Numbered from the stretch's first letter, positions 26,760-36,260 are shown. The stretch is DNA of 64,000 bases from SAR86 cluster bacterium AG-390-O18 (GCA_003279605.1 QCHF01000001.1:400075-464074), one strand, 5' to 3'. Numbers and translations are program-made. The notes: a model not told the origin generated them from the letters alone.

Positions 26760-27341
26760 ATGAGAATTTATTTAAGCCTAATTTTTATATTTTTACTTTT
26801 AACAACTCTTTTTCTATTAACCAGTAAAAAAACTTTAATAAATATAGATGAGAGTTTTTATGAAGATGAAATAACTGAATCTGAAAATCAAAAAAAATTA
26901 TTAGACTTAACCTCGTTAAGTGAAAGAGTTTCAAAAAAAAATGTATACCTAGATTTAGAGAGAATTAGTAAAGAGGATTTTACATCTCAATTTAGTAATT
27001 TATCGGCTTTTAAAAAAGTAAATAACTTTGAAGAATCTTTTTTTGACATAATTCCTGGAGATGTTCTTAATATAAATTTATTTGGAAATAATTTTCAAAA
27101 AGAAATTAAATCGGTTGAAAAATCTAATTCAAACAAAGTTATCAGAACAATGGCGCTTGATAACGAAAATGAGTCTTTTGTGGTCATAGGTAATGAGCTC
27201 GCTTTTGGAAAGTTTCATTTCGATGGAAAAGTCTTTTTACTTAACAAAAATGAAAACTTAACATTTATTGTAAATACTTCTGAAGCAGATTTAGAAATAC
27301 CTCAGTTTAGTGAAGAAGATTATTCTTTAAGAAAGAAATAG
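26760..27341 (+). CDS. Hypothetical membrane-anchored protein
   Basis: I do not recognise this 193-residue protein. It has a single N-terminal hydrophobic helix (YLSLIFIFLLLTTLFLLT) that should anchor it in the inner membrane, followed by an acidic segment and a C-terminal region with beta-strand-like repeats (for example IPGDVLNINLFG). The C-terminal part alternates charged and hydrophobic residues as in small periplasmic domains. It is divergent from the glycosyltransferase gene and convergent with the metzincin-like lipoprotein gene. Confidence 0.55.
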   Translation: MRIYLSLIFIFLLLTTLFLLTSKKTLINIDESFYEDEITESENQKKLLDLTSLSERVSKKNVYLDLERISKEDFTSQFSNLSAFKKVNNFEESFFDIIPGDVLNINLFGNNFQKEIKSVEKSNSNKVIRTMALDNENESFVVIGNELAFGKFHFDGKVFLLNKNENLTFIVNTSEADLEIPQFSEEDYSLRKK

Positions 27342-27346
27342 TTCTC

Positions 27347-30300
27347 TTAATCTGGCACGCCATCTGAATTAGAATCGACAGATGCAGATGGGTCTAATTT
27401 AAACGCATCGGAGCTGTCTATAACCCCATCGTTATCATCATCGTTATCTAATTTGTTATCTATTCCATCTCCATCAGAATCGGTACTTTGTAATTTCCAT
27501 ATTCTTCCTAAATGATCTCTATATTGAACAATGCCCATCTCTGGATTTAACCAGAATATGGTATGCATTAAGTAAGGAGTATCGCTGTATGGACTATTGT
27601 TGTTATCCCAAATGGTAAATACATATTTGATGGTATTAAAATTTCCATAAGGAACACTTATATTTTCACTTTTTATGAAATGATTAAAATGAAAAACATT
27701 ATTATAAATTGGAGGATCACCATAATGTGCATTGCTGCAATTTCTTGCTAAATAATTGCCAACGCTTTGAAAAGAATCAAAGAAAACACATAAATCATTG
27801 TCGTTATAAAGGGTATATTCATCCTGATTGGAAAATTTATACCCTGCTTCATAATCAGTTCGATTTATATAATATTTGTTGTCTTTTTCATAAAAATAAT
27901 ATGCCATCTTAGGGCTTCCATTAGATGAATTTTCCCATTTAAAACTTTTATAAACTTGTCCATTAATATCAATGTCAGAAAACTCTGTAATCTGAAAAAT
28001 TCTTGTAGAGCCAGCATTTAAAAAAGTGGACACTCCTCCAGATATTTTTGGAAAGAAATTTTTTATGTTTATTTTATTTGAGGTATTTGAATTATCTAAA
28101 GAACTAGCCGGCAGAATACTAGAAAATCTTGTTCCTAAATTGTTATACCATTTAGTGTTATCACTAAGATTTAATACGCCACAAGCTGAGCCATTTTTAC
28201 ATGTTACGTTAGGATTTGAAAAATAATCAGGCGAAATATTGTTGTAACTCATGACAGTTCCCCAGTCAAAACTATCTGTAAAGTCTCCGTCAGTATTTCC
28301 ATCAACACGATGGCCATATGCATAAGACTGTCCAGTTTCTCCTGGCCAATGTCCTGAGCCTAAATTATGTCCTAATTCATGAGCAAAGACTTTATCGGGA
28401 AAGCATGGATTGCATCCTGGTTCTGACCAATTAGGGTCAACGGACCATGCTGATAAATATCCATGAGCTGCATCCCAATCAGTTAAATTATCTATTGTTA
28501 AATCAATTGAGGCTGTGCCCCCAGTCTGTCCTTTTGCTGAATCCCATCTAGAAATAAGAATAAAATAATCAGCTCCATAGATGACTTGATCTTTTTTAAT
28601 TTTTTCTCTGTTAAGGAGAGAAGAAAAAATTGTATTTCCTGATTGATTACTTACATCAACATCATAGGGTAAAAGTTTAAGCAAATTAAACTTAACCTCT
28701 GACTTACTTCTAATTAAAGCATTATTAGTAGATTCGATCAGATAGAGAACTCTGGTCTCAACTCCATTTTCTGAAGTGTATTTTGATAACATATCAGAAG
28801 CGTAATAAGCTAAAAGATCTACCTCATATGTGATGTTGGAAATATTTATGACTAAATCTTTGCTATCAGATAAAGATCCATCACTTACTGAAACTGTAAC
28901 AAGAAAAATTGACTTAGTTTCATAATCTGGAGGATTTATAAAAGATAACTCTCCAGAACTAGAAATGCTAAAATATGTAGAATCAGGTCCTGACAAACTG
29001 AAGCTCAAAGCATCTCCATCAGCATCACTAGCCACAATATTCATAACATTTTTTTGATTTTCTGGAATAGTTATCTCGTTTGATGAAACTGAAATAATTG
29101 GAGTATCAGGCAAAGGCTGAACCGATATATTTACAGATGCAGAAGAGCTTAAAGAACCTTGTTCGATAGTATATGAAAAAGAATCGCTACCGTTAAAATT
29201 TGCATTAGGCTGATAAACCAAAATGTTTGAATTATTTTTGTTTAACGTTCCATTATCTGGTTGTGTAAATGAAATATTGAAAGAAGATAGATTATCAAAA
29301 TCATCGTTTTCCAAAACATCTATATTAAAAGACTGATCTTCAAAAGAAGAAACTGAATCAGAATTGGCTGTGATAGAAAAGGCTAAACTAGATTCTGTTT
29401 GTCCAGATATCTCTGATACATAAGAAATTAGATTGAGACTATATCTTGAGTAAATATTTTCTTGATCATTATTGGATGCAACTGAAACCAGATCATTAAA
29501 AAAAGTATTGGTGGCAAAATAGAATAAACCATGTGTGGCTACCAAGTTAGGTTTTACTTGTATCAAAGGTATGAAAGCCTTATACATATTTTTTACTTTC
29601 GTCTTAATTCCATTTTCTAAAGAAAGAGAGAATTTAAGATTTACATCGTCTATTAATTTGTCTAGAAAAGCAGAGGATTCTATATCAATCTCATTTTGAG
29701 AACTTTGATAAATTGCCACCATTTGATCTAAGATTATTTGAAAGATTTCAGTACTATTGATGTCAGAGGTATTTAAATTATTGACTAGTCTTGTTAGTGA
29801 TAACGCTATGGAGGTTAATTGATTAGCTTTTTCATAGGCCTCAGCGAACATAAATCCATTATTCAAACTTCCTACATGATCTGTAATATTTACATTTAAG
29901 TTTTGATCTAAACCCAGGATGTTGTTGATGGTTGTTGATATTGGATTTGTTAGTTTATTTAGTGATTCTGAAAGAAAAAAATCTGCGGTTGTTAATGGCG
30001 AAATAATAAAATTTTGAGGAGTATTAGAAGATACCAGCTCATCTATTTTATGATTTATTAAAATCAAGCCTTCTAAACTATTGTTTGTATCTAAATCAAT
30101 ACCTCCAAAAGTTTGAACTCTATAATCAGTTAGACTTGTTGCTAAGCTAAATCCTCCTTGTCCGTTTGATAGCGTCTTTGTTTCTCCAATATTTGAAAAA
30201 TCATTTGTTGTTTCAATCCAAACTTCAGCGTTTCTAATATATCCATCAACTATTAAGCCGTTAATTGGTTTTGGTTGAGTTACGAAAGAACCTTCTCCTG

Positions 30301-30385
30301 GAGGAGCAGCAGGACCATCCCCTCCGCCACAAGAGGATAGAATCATAGTAAAAAGAAATATTTTTAAAAAACTTGAATCTAGCAT
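27347..30385 (-). CDS. Large metzincin-like metalloprotease lipoprotein
   Basis: The 1012-residue surface or periplasmic lipoprotein begins with a signal and lipobox (ILSSCGGG). A globular region of about 300 residues is followed by two beta-sandwich domains: a cadherin/Ig-like one with VLENDDFD and NFNGSDSFSYT, and a cadherin-like one with ASDADGDALSF. A metalloprotease domain carries HELGHNLGSGH (His669, Glu670, His673, His679) and a Met-turn VMSYN, typical of M12-type metzincins. The C-terminus has aspartate-rich calcium-binding repeats (DSDGDGIDN, DDDNDGVIDSSD) and ends abruptly in SDGVPD. The substrate is unknown; degradation of proteins in particles or from prey is a guess. Confidence 0.85.
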   Translation of the reverse strand: MLDSSFLKIFLFTMILSSCGGGDGPAAPPGEGSFVTQPKPINGLIVDGYIRNAEVWIETTNDFSNIGETKTLSNGQGGFSLATSLTDYRVQTFGGIDLDTNNSLEGLILINHKIDELVSSNTPQNFIISPLTTADFFLSESLNKLTNPISTTINNILGLDQNLNVNITDHVGSLNNGFMFAEAYEKANQLTSIALSLTRLVNNLNTSDINSTEIFQIILDQMVAIYQSSQNEIDIESSAFLDKLIDDVNLKFSLSLENGIKTKVKNMYKAFIPLIQVKPNLVATHGLFYFATNTFFNDLVSVASNNDQENIYSRYSLNLISYVSEISGQTESSLAFSITANSDSVSSFEDQSFNIDVLENDDFDNLSSFNISFTQPDNGTLNKNNSNILVYQPNANFNGSDSFSYTIEQGSLSSSASVNISVQPLPDTPIISVSSNEITIPENQKNVMNIVASDADGDALSFSLSGPDSTYFSISSSGELSFINPPDYETKSIFLVTVSVSDGSLSDSKDLVINISNITYEVDLLAYYASDMLSKYTSENGVETRVLYLIESTNNALIRSKSEVKFNLLKLLPYDVDVSNQSGNTIFSSLLNREKIKKDQVIYGADYFILISRWDSAKGQTGGTASIDLTIDNLTDWDAAHGYLSAWSVDPNWSEPGCNPCFPDKVFAHELGHNLGSGHWPGETGQSYAYGHRVDGNTDGDFTDSFDWGTVMSYNNISPDYFSNPNVTCKNGSACGVLNLSDNTKWYNNLGTRFSSILPASSLDNSNTSNKINIKNFFPKISGGVSTFLNAGSTRIFQITEFSDIDINGQVYKSFKWENSSNGSPKMAYYFYEKDNKYYINRTDYEAGYKFSNQDEYTLYNDNDLCVFFDSFQSVGNYLARNCSNAHYGDPPIYNNVFHFNHFIKSENISVPYGNFNTIKYVFTIWDNNNSPYSDTPYLMHTIFWLNPEMGIVQYRDHLGRIWKLQSTDSDGDGIDNKLDNDDDNDGVIDSSDAFKLDPSASVDSNSDGVPD

Positions 30386-30399
30386 GATGCTAGTTTTTG

Positions 30400-31863
30400 T
30401 TAGGATTTTTTATTTGAGAATTGAAGGTTGCCGTCTTCCATTTTTCCAAATTTAACGTCAAACCAATCTTTCAGATAATCTTGATAATTTACCCAAGGTT
30501 TTTTATTTCCTTGCTTAGCAAACTTATGGATAGACCTTTGAATATATCCAGAAGACCAATCTGATAGCCAGTCTTTAGATTCTTCTACATCGGAAGGAAT
30601 TTCAGGACAGCATTTTTTAAAATTATTTTTATCCATATGTTTGATCAAACGACAAACATATTCACTTGTAATGTCTGCTTTTAAAGTCCAAGAAGCATTA
30701 ATGTATCCAAATGAATTTACAAAATTAGGTATGCCGCTATACATCATGCTTTTGTAAGTCATCGTATCTGACACATCAATTTTTGAATCATCAACTTTAA
30801 CTTCAATTCCACCAAAGTTTTCAAGAACAATTCCTGTTGCAGTAATAATGACATCGGTTTTTAAAACTTCGCCAGACTTAAGCTCAATACCTTCCTTAGT
30901 AAACTTTTCAATGTGATCAGTAACGATGGATACATCATTTTGTCTGATAGCTTCAAATAAGTCGCTATTTGGAACTAAACACATGCGTTGTTCCCAAGGA
31001 TTATAGGATGGAGTGAAATGCTTTTGTATGTTGTAGTTTGGAAGTTCTTCTTTGACCCTATCCAGAAGGAATTCCCTAATTTTTTCAGGACGATTTCTGG
31101 CCCTTTTGTAAAGCCATTGTTGGAAAAGGACATTCCTAAGTCTTATGATGCTGTAAACAAAACGTCTTGGTAGAAACTTATTCAGAAAAAGAGCTATCGC
31201 GTCCTCATCTGGAGCAGAAGCATAATATGTGGGTGATCTTTGGAGCATTGTCACATGCTTTGCTTTTTTTGACATTGCTGGAACAATCGTTGCTGCAGTA
31301 GCACCACTTCCAATCACAACAATATTTTTCCTCTCATAATCAAAATCTTCTGGCCACTCCTGAGGGTGAATGATATCGCCTTGAAATTCATCTCTTCCCT
31401 TAAATTCTGGCAAGTGTCCGCCTTTATAACTGTAATAACCTGCACACATATATAGAAAAGACGATTTAAAGAGCTTAGTTTCACTAGAATTTTTGTCCTC
31501 AACTTTTAAGGTCCAAAGATTTTCAGATGAAGACCATTCGGCTTGATGCACATGATGTCTGTATCTTATTTTATCTGTGAGTTCATACTCCTTAATAGTT
31601 TCTTCTAAATAATCCATTATGGATGAGCCATCCGCTATAGATTTTCTGTGAAGCCAAGGCTTAAAACTAAAGCCTAGAGTATGCATGTCTGAATCTGATC
31701 TTATGCCTGGATATTTAAATAAATCCCAAGTGCCACCAAAGTTATCTCTACCCTCTAAAATCAGGTATTTTTTGTTGGGACACTTCATACTTAGATGAGC
31801 GCCAGCACCAATACCAGAAATACCTGAACCGACAATCAGAACATCTAAAATTTCTTCATTCAT
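30400..31863 (-). CDS. Flavin-dependent Baeyer-Villiger-type monooxygenase
   Basis: A 487-residue FAD- and NADPH-dependent monooxygenase. It has a dinucleotide motif GSGISGIGAG near residue 12, GGTWDLFKYPGIRSDSD, the Baeyer-Villiger fingerprint FQGDIIHPQEWP, and a second Rossmann motif GSGATAATIVP. This fits Baeyer-Villiger monooxygenases, which turn ketones into esters or lactones; related flavin monooxygenases that oxidise alkyl chains share parts of it. The substrate is unknown. It is on the same strand as the rhodanese-cytochrome set, 35 bases downstream, and 14 bases before the metalloprotease gene. Confidence 0.88.
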   Translation of the reverse strand: MNEEILDVLIVGSGISGIGAGAHLSMKCPNKKYLILEGRDNFGGTWDLFKYPGIRSDSDMHTLGFSFKPWLHRKSIADGSSIMDYLEETIKEYELTDKIRYRHHVHQAEWSSSENLWTLKVEDKNSSETKLFKSSFLYMCAGYYSYKGGHLPEFKGRDEFQGDIIHPQEWPEDFDYERKNIVVIGSGATAATIVPAMSKKAKHVTMLQRSPTYYASAPDEDAIALFLNKFLPRRFVYSIIRLRNVLFQQWLYKRARNRPEKIREFLLDRVKEELPNYNIQKHFTPSYNPWEQRMCLVPNSDLFEAIRQNDVSIVTDHIEKFTKEGIELKSGEVLKTDVIITATGIVLENFGGIEVKVDDSKIDVSDTMTYKSMMYSGIPNFVNSFGYINASWTLKADITSEYVCRLIKHMDKNNFKKCCPEIPSDVEESKDWLSDWSSGYIQRSIHKFAKQGNKKPWVNYQDYLKDWFDVKFGKMEDGNLQFSNKKS

Positions 31864-31898
31864 TTTCTTATTATAAATCTTTAATTTTTCTTTTGAAA

Positions 31899-32255
31899 TT
31901 ATTCTTCAATTTTAAATCCCGCAGAGACCCAGTCCGTAATTCCTCCTTTTAAAGAAAAAACGTTTTTGAATCCCATTTCATTGAGAGATTTGGAACCCAA
32001 CACCGACCTGAAACCACTTGCGCAGTACAAAATAATTTCATCTTCACTATCAGCAACTTCGAAGATACTTTTTTCAAGTACACCTCTGCCAATATGAAAA
32101 GATGATGGAATTCTACCAGAAACCCACTCTCGGTCTTCTCTGATATCGATTAGTTTTATTTGTTTATTACTTTCAATTTTTTCCTTAAGTTGATAAATAT
32201 CAACTTCTGGAACATTTTTTAAAGCTTCTTGAACTAAATCTTGAAAATTCTTCAT
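31899..32255 (-). CDS. Rhodanese-like domain protein
   Basis: A single-domain rhodanese of 118 residues without a signal peptide. It contains LIDIREDREWVSGRIPSSFHIG and the active-site loop YCASGFRS, with a catalytic cysteine for persulfide formation. Rhodaneses carry or transfer sulfane sulfur; the partner is unknown. It overlaps the upstream 72-residue membrane protein gene by four bases, making it the last gene of the overlapping set starting at 34915. Confidence 0.9.
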   Translation of the reverse strand: MKNFQDLVQEALKNVPEVDIYQLKEKIESNKQIKLIDIREDREWVSGRIPSSFHIGRGVLEKSIFEVADSEDEIILYCASGFRSVLGSKSLNEMGFKNVFSLKGGITDWVSAGFKIEE

Positions 32256-32470
32256 TTAAACCAACAAACCTTTGCAGCCTCTAAGCCCTCAACTTCAGTT
32301 ACACAACCATCTTCATGGGCGATAATGATTGCGCTTAAAATAACACCTACAGAAATGATAGAAGAAATTGCAATCAATTTTCCAAATTTTTGCACTAAGT
32401 AAGTCGTTAGGTAAGAAAAAATTAAAATAGTTCCTATCAAAAATAGTGAAATTATTAAAATTCTGAACAT
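32252..32470 (-). CDS. Small hypothetical membrane protein (72 aa)
   Basis: Two hydrophobic helices (LIISLFLIGTILIFSYLTTYLV and LIAISSIISVGVILSAIII) are followed by a short tail with two cysteines (DGCVTEV and AKVCWFK). No family is recognised. It starts one base into the end of the 68-residue protein gene and overlaps the rhodanese gene by four bases. The overlap chain supports a real gene. Confidence 0.6.
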   Translation of the reverse strand: MFRILIISLFLIGTILIFSYLTTYLVQKFGKLIAISSIISVGVILSAIIIAHEDGCVTEVEGLEAAKVCWFK

Positions 32471-32676
32471 CAGTTTGAATATTTTTTCTTAAGAACTCTT
32501 ACCAGAAAATAAATTGGAGAAATTATTAAAAAACAAATTAATAATTCTGCCCAAAAATTTAACTTGGTAACACTTCGAATGAAGCTTGCCAAATACATAC
32601 TACCAAATCCTAAAAAACCATAAATCACAAATAAAGTAACATCTATTTTGGAGATTATGTTTTTAATTAGTTTCAT
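32470..32676 (-). CDS. Small hypothetical membrane protein (68 aa)
   Basis: Two predicted membrane helices (LFVIYGFLGFGSMYLASF and WAELLICFLIISPIYFLV) and a basic C-terminus. No family is recognised. It overlaps the diheme cytochrome gene upstream by four bases and the 72-residue gene downstream by one base, so it is probably translated from the same message. Confidence 0.6.
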   Translation of the reverse strand: MKLIKNIISKIDVTLFVIYGFLGFGSMYLASFIRSVTKLNFWAELLICFLIISPIYFLVRVLKKKYSN

Positions 32677-33695
32677 TTATCGTAGTTTTTTATCCATCTT
32701 TCAATTAGCCTAATGCCTTCAGAATGGGCTAGAGCTCTTCCGGACTCCGGCATCATAATACCTGGGTCTTCAGATTTCATTCGGTATAACAATATAGATT
32801 TTTCTGGTTTACCTGGAACAATTGAATACATAAGATTCCCGCTTGCTCGGCCTGCGGCTACTGGCGGTTTATTTACTCCAAGTTTTCTAATATCTTTCTC
32901 ATTGACCGAAAGATACAATCCAGTTGTGTCTGCTGAGCCTCCTGGCATATGACAATGACCACAATTCACATCCAGATAAGCTCTTGCCCTGTCATCTATA
33001 GATTCTTCCGTATTTTTCCAGTCAGCAACTACTTTTTGGGGATCGTGGTTTTCAACAAGTCCATTTTCTATCCAATAATCAATTTGATTGATACTTTCAT
33101 TATGCTGAATTACCTCAAAGTTTAGATTTCTAGATTTTGGCCCTATCGGCATAATTTTGTCACCAGATAAATGACATTCCTTACATTGATTCTGATTAGG
33201 AACTCGATAATCTACTTTTTTTAAGTTACCCTCGTGAAAAAATTCAATTCCTTCAATAGTTTTTCCAGAGACCTTAAGAAATGCATCCTCCTGATTATAA
33301 TCCCAAACATAAGTATGAGCAGACCAACCTGTTTCTTGTAAAAGAAGCAATCTGGTTTCCAACAAAACTTTTTTTTTGTTCGATGTCATCTCATAGGAGA
33401 AGGTTTTAACTAATGCCGACCCAATTGGAAACTCATAAACCCGATCAAAAGAATGAATAGCTTTTTTTCCTTGAGGAATATATACAAACCTGTCTTTTAA
33501 AGAATAATCAGAAAACAAGGGAGTTTGAAGAAAATACTTGTGAACATTGACATTGGGAATTTGCTCTTTAGGTGATTTAAAAAAGTCATATTCTGAAAGC
33601 TTGGCTTCAGGTCTTTTTGAGAGAATAGCTTCATCGTTTACTGCAAAAATTAATTGCGATAAGAGTGCAACTATTAAAAGAAGTTTTTTTACCAT
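32673..33695 (-). CDS. SO2930-family diheme c-type cytochrome
   Basis: The 340-residue exported protein has a signal peptide (LLLIVALLSQLIFA) and two heme c motifs, CKECH in the middle and CGHCH further on, with MMPESGRA supplying a possible distal ligand. It matches the SO2930-type family that is regularly paired with the parallel beta-helix protein encoded just upstream. It likely works in the periplasm and needs the Ccm system encoded at 50046-55861. The reaction is not known. The two paired genes overlap by seven bases. Confidence 0.88.
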   Translation of the reverse strand: MVKKLLLIVALLSQLIFAVNDEAILSKRPEAKLSEYDFFKSPKEQIPNVNVHKYFLQTPLFSDYSLKDRFVYIPQGKKAIHSFDRVYEFPIGSALVKTFSYEMTSNKKKVLLETRLLLLQETGWSAHTYVWDYNQEDAFLKVSGKTIEGIEFFHEGNLKKVDYRVPNQNQCKECHLSGDKIMPIGPKSRNLNFEVIQHNESINQIDYWIENGLVENHDPQKVVADWKNTEESIDDRARAYLDVNCGHCHMPGGSADTTGLYLSVNEKDIRKLGVNKPPVAAGRASGNLMYSIVPGKPEKSILLYRMKSEDPGIMMPESGRALAHSEGIRLIERWIKNYDK

Positions 33696-34915
33696 TCGGC
33701 AATTGGATCAAGATTTTTTACATCTGAGAAATATTCCTTTCCATTAAATTCTGGACTGTGAAAAAAAGACATCACAAAGTACCAAAATAAATCAAGATTC
33801 AAAAACTTAGCATCATTATTTGAATCGAGAACAAGTCTTTCTCTTTTATTTTGACCAAAGACGTTTTGCCAAAAAGGTAAAATACCGTCCCACATAATAT
33901 CTGGTTGAAAACCATTAGAGATTTCTACCAACAAGGGAGATAGATCACCTCGGTTAAAGTCAGGGTCGTAACCAGTATTATTAAAGTAATTATCATAAAT
34001 TTGAATATTTCTTGGATAAGGATCGTAAGAATCGTCTCCTGACTCAAGATCTCCGGCGACTAAGGCGACGCCGATTGTGGAATTGTTTTCAAAAGTATTC
34101 TTAAAAACTTCCACATGACGATTAGCCCTAATGACCAACCCAGTTCCTTTTGGTACTTGTCCAACAATGTTTCCTTCAGGAGCAAAATTTTCCGTATTGT
34201 TGTTTGATGAAATATTATTAAAGACTCTGACAAATTTTCCACCTTGCTTAGGTAAATCAGGTAAATCGAAGACCAAAATTCCTGCGGTATTATTTTCAGC
34301 TACATTGTCATAAACATCGGCATAGTAAGAATTTTCAATTTCGATTCCTGCAACATTAAAATAAGCTTCAGTATTTCTAACTATAATATTTTCAGATTGT
34401 CCTACATATACCCCAGCATCAGATGCTCCAATAGCGATACAGCCATCAATTAGTACGTCCTTAGATTCGACGGGATAGAGACCATAAGCACCATTTTTAG
34501 TATCTGGTCCATTTGTCCATTCGGTTCTGAGGTTTAAAAATTTGATATTTTTAGAACCCTTAGATTTTATGGCATCACCTTTAGCATTTTCCACGGCAAA
34601 ATCTTTTAAAATTATATTATTGGAAGTTACAAGAAGACCTTGTGCTCCAGTCTTTTGCTCTGAAAAGTTCAGAACCGTTTTTTTGTGGCCTTCTCCTTTT
34701 AAAGTAATGTTATCGACATCAAGAGATAAACCGTGATTCAAATCATAAATTCCTGCGACTAAAAAAATGGTATCTCCTTCTTGAGCTAAAATCATTGCTG
34801 ATTGAATATCATCTTGTGCTGAAGCGCCCGGAGATATTTTCCATTCCTCTGAAAAAACTTGTATAGATATAAATAAACAAAAAAGAATAGAAATCTTTTT
34901 AAGTAAAAAACTCAT
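33689..34915 (-). CDS. SO2929-family parallel beta-helix repeat protein
   Basis: A 408-residue exported protein with a signal peptide (FCLFISIQVFSEEW) and a right-handed parallel beta-helix built from short repeats such as NIIVRNTEAYFNVAGIEI and ADVYDNVAENNTAGILV. This fold is typical of polysaccharide-acting proteins and of some surface proteins. Together with the diheme cytochrome at 32673 it forms the known SO2929/SO2930-type pair of unknown role. It is the first gene of the overlapping set and is divergent from an enoyl-CoA hydratase gene. Confidence 0.85.
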   Translation of the reverse strand: MSFLLKKISILFCLFISIQVFSEEWKISPGASAQDDIQSAMILAQEGDTIFLVAGIYDLNHGLSLDVDNITLKGEGHKKTVLNFSEQKTGAQGLLVTSNNIILKDFAVENAKGDAIKSKGSKNIKFLNLRTEWTNGPDTKNGAYGLYPVESKDVLIDGCIAIGASDAGVYVGQSENIIVRNTEAYFNVAGIEIENSYYADVYDNVAENNTAGILVFDLPDLPKQGGKFVRVFNNISSNNNTENFAPEGNIVGQVPKGTGLVIRANRHVEVFKNTFENNSTIGVALVAGDLESGDDSYDPYPRNIQIYDNYFNNTGYDPDFNRGDLSPLLVEISNGFQPDIMWDGILPFWQNVFGQNKRERLVLDSNNDAKFLNLDLFWYFVMSFFHSPEFNGKEYFSDVKNLDPIAEW

Positions 34916-34960
34916 GGGCTTATTTTACTTTAAATTCTTCGTGGTAGACTTATTTTCACT

Positions 34961-35728
34961 ATGAGCAATAAAGATTTAAAAACTAAATTAGAAAATCATA
35001 TTGGTTACGTTTCAATCAATAGACCGCCCAACAACCATTTTGATGCAGAACTTATTGGCCAAATTGCAGACTTCCTCGAGGAGATGGATAGCGAAAGTGA
35101 ATGCAGAAGTATTATTTTATCTTCGGAAGGAAAACATTTTTGTGCTGGAGCTGACTTTACAAGATCCTCCTATAAGGAAGAATCGGATCCTTACGAAAGA
35201 TTGTATCAAGAAGCAGTGAGGCTTTTTAAAACTAAAAAACCTATCATAGCAACCATTCAAGGAGCAGCTGTAGGAGGTGGATTGGGTGTAGCCCTTTCTG
35301 CTGACTTTAGAATAGCTTGTGAAGAATCTAGATTCAGTGCAAATTTTTCAAAATTAGCTTTTCATCAGGGATTTGGAACTACGGTAACTCTTCCCCGAGT
35401 CGTTGGAAATCAAAAAGCAAAATGGATGCTGCTCACTAGCGCTAGAGTAAAAGGTAAGGAAGCTTTTGAAATAGGTCTTGCTGATTTTCTTGTTCCTCAA
35501 AGTGAATTAATGTCCAAGGCAGAAGAGCTTGCAAAAGAAATCAATGCTGCAGGCCCTTTAGGGGTGCAAGCTATAAGAGAGACTGTAAAAAGTGACTCCG
35601 TTGAAAAAATAGAAGAAATAGTCAAATGGGAGCTTTCTGAGCAAAATAGACTCAGGGAGACGGCTGATTTTCAAGAGGGAATCAAAGCTTCCCTGGAAAG
35701 AAGAGATCCAGAATTTACTGGTAATTAA
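34961..35728 (+). CDS. Enoyl-CoA hydratase/isomerase (crotonase) family protein
   Basis: A 255-residue crotonase-fold enzyme of acyl-CoA metabolism. It shows ILSSEGKHFCAGADF (oxyanion hole), GAAVGGGLGVALSADFRIA and GLADFLVP. In the second active-site loop the usual glutamate position is occupied by a His/Gln run (AFHQGFGTT), so the exact reaction is uncertain. Three bases separate its stop from a convergent overlap with the thioesterase gene. It starts the block of lipid-type genes to 44268. Confidence 0.9.
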   Translation: MSNKDLKTKLENHIGYVSINRPPNNHFDAELIGQIADFLEEMDSESECRSIILSSEGKHFCAGADFTRSSYKEESDPYERLYQEAVRLFKTKKPIIATIQGAAVGGGLGVALSADFRIACEESRFSANFSKLAFHQGFGTTVTLPRVVGNQKAKWMLLTSARVKGKEAFEIGLADFLVPQSELMSKAEELAKEINAAGPLGVQAIRETVKSDSVEKIEEIVKWELSEQNRLRETADFQEGIKASLERRDPEFTGN

Positions 35729-36195
35729 GTTTTAATTTTAAACCTTAAGTCAAAATCCAATTCGCCAAGAGCATCGTTTTCTTCTTTCATTTGAAGCACT
35801 TTATTGAAAGACTCATCCGGCATAGGGCAGGATTTTCTTTTCTTCATATCGATGTGAATAAGAAGAATTTCTTCTATAGCACTAAGTTCCTTATCGTTAT
35901 TGAGGAGAATCCCAACATGATGTATAAGTTTTCTATTCACATTAACAATTCTGTAATGAGTGGAAATCTTATCTCCTAATAGATTTTCTTTTACATATCT
36001 GAGATTTTGTTCAAGAGTGAAAGTACTAAAACCGGAGTTAATGTAATCGAATCCCATTCCTAATTGATTGAACATTTCATAAGAGCCTTCTTCAAAGATC
36101 TTTGTATAAAAAGTCACATTCATATGACCGTTTAGATCACACATTTCTTCGGTGACCTTTTTTGCAATGCCAGGATAAGGAAATTTATTTTTCAT
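35725..36195 (-). CDS. 4HBT-type acyl-CoA thioesterase-like protein
   Basis: A 156-residue hot-dog-fold protein. It contains the region CDLNGHMNVTFYTKIFEEGSY, in which DLNGHMN resembles the active-site aspartate turn of 4HBT thioesterases. Such enzymes release free acids from acyl-CoA. The physiological substrate is unknown. It is divergent from the photolyase-like gene and overlaps the end of the crotonase gene by four bases. Confidence 0.8.
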   Translation of the reverse strand: MKNKFPYPGIAKKVTEEMCDLNGHMNVTFYTKIFEEGSYEMFNQLGMGFDYINSGFSTFTLEQNLRYVKENLLGDKISTHYRIVNVNRKLIHHVGILLNNDKELSAIEEILLIHIDMKKRKSCPMPDESFNKVLQMKEENDALGELDFDLRFKIKT

Positions 36196-36260
36196 AGCTA
36201 TTTAAATAATGAATAGTTATTAATTGAATAAAAAAGATTCAAATAAAGTAAATTTAAAGA

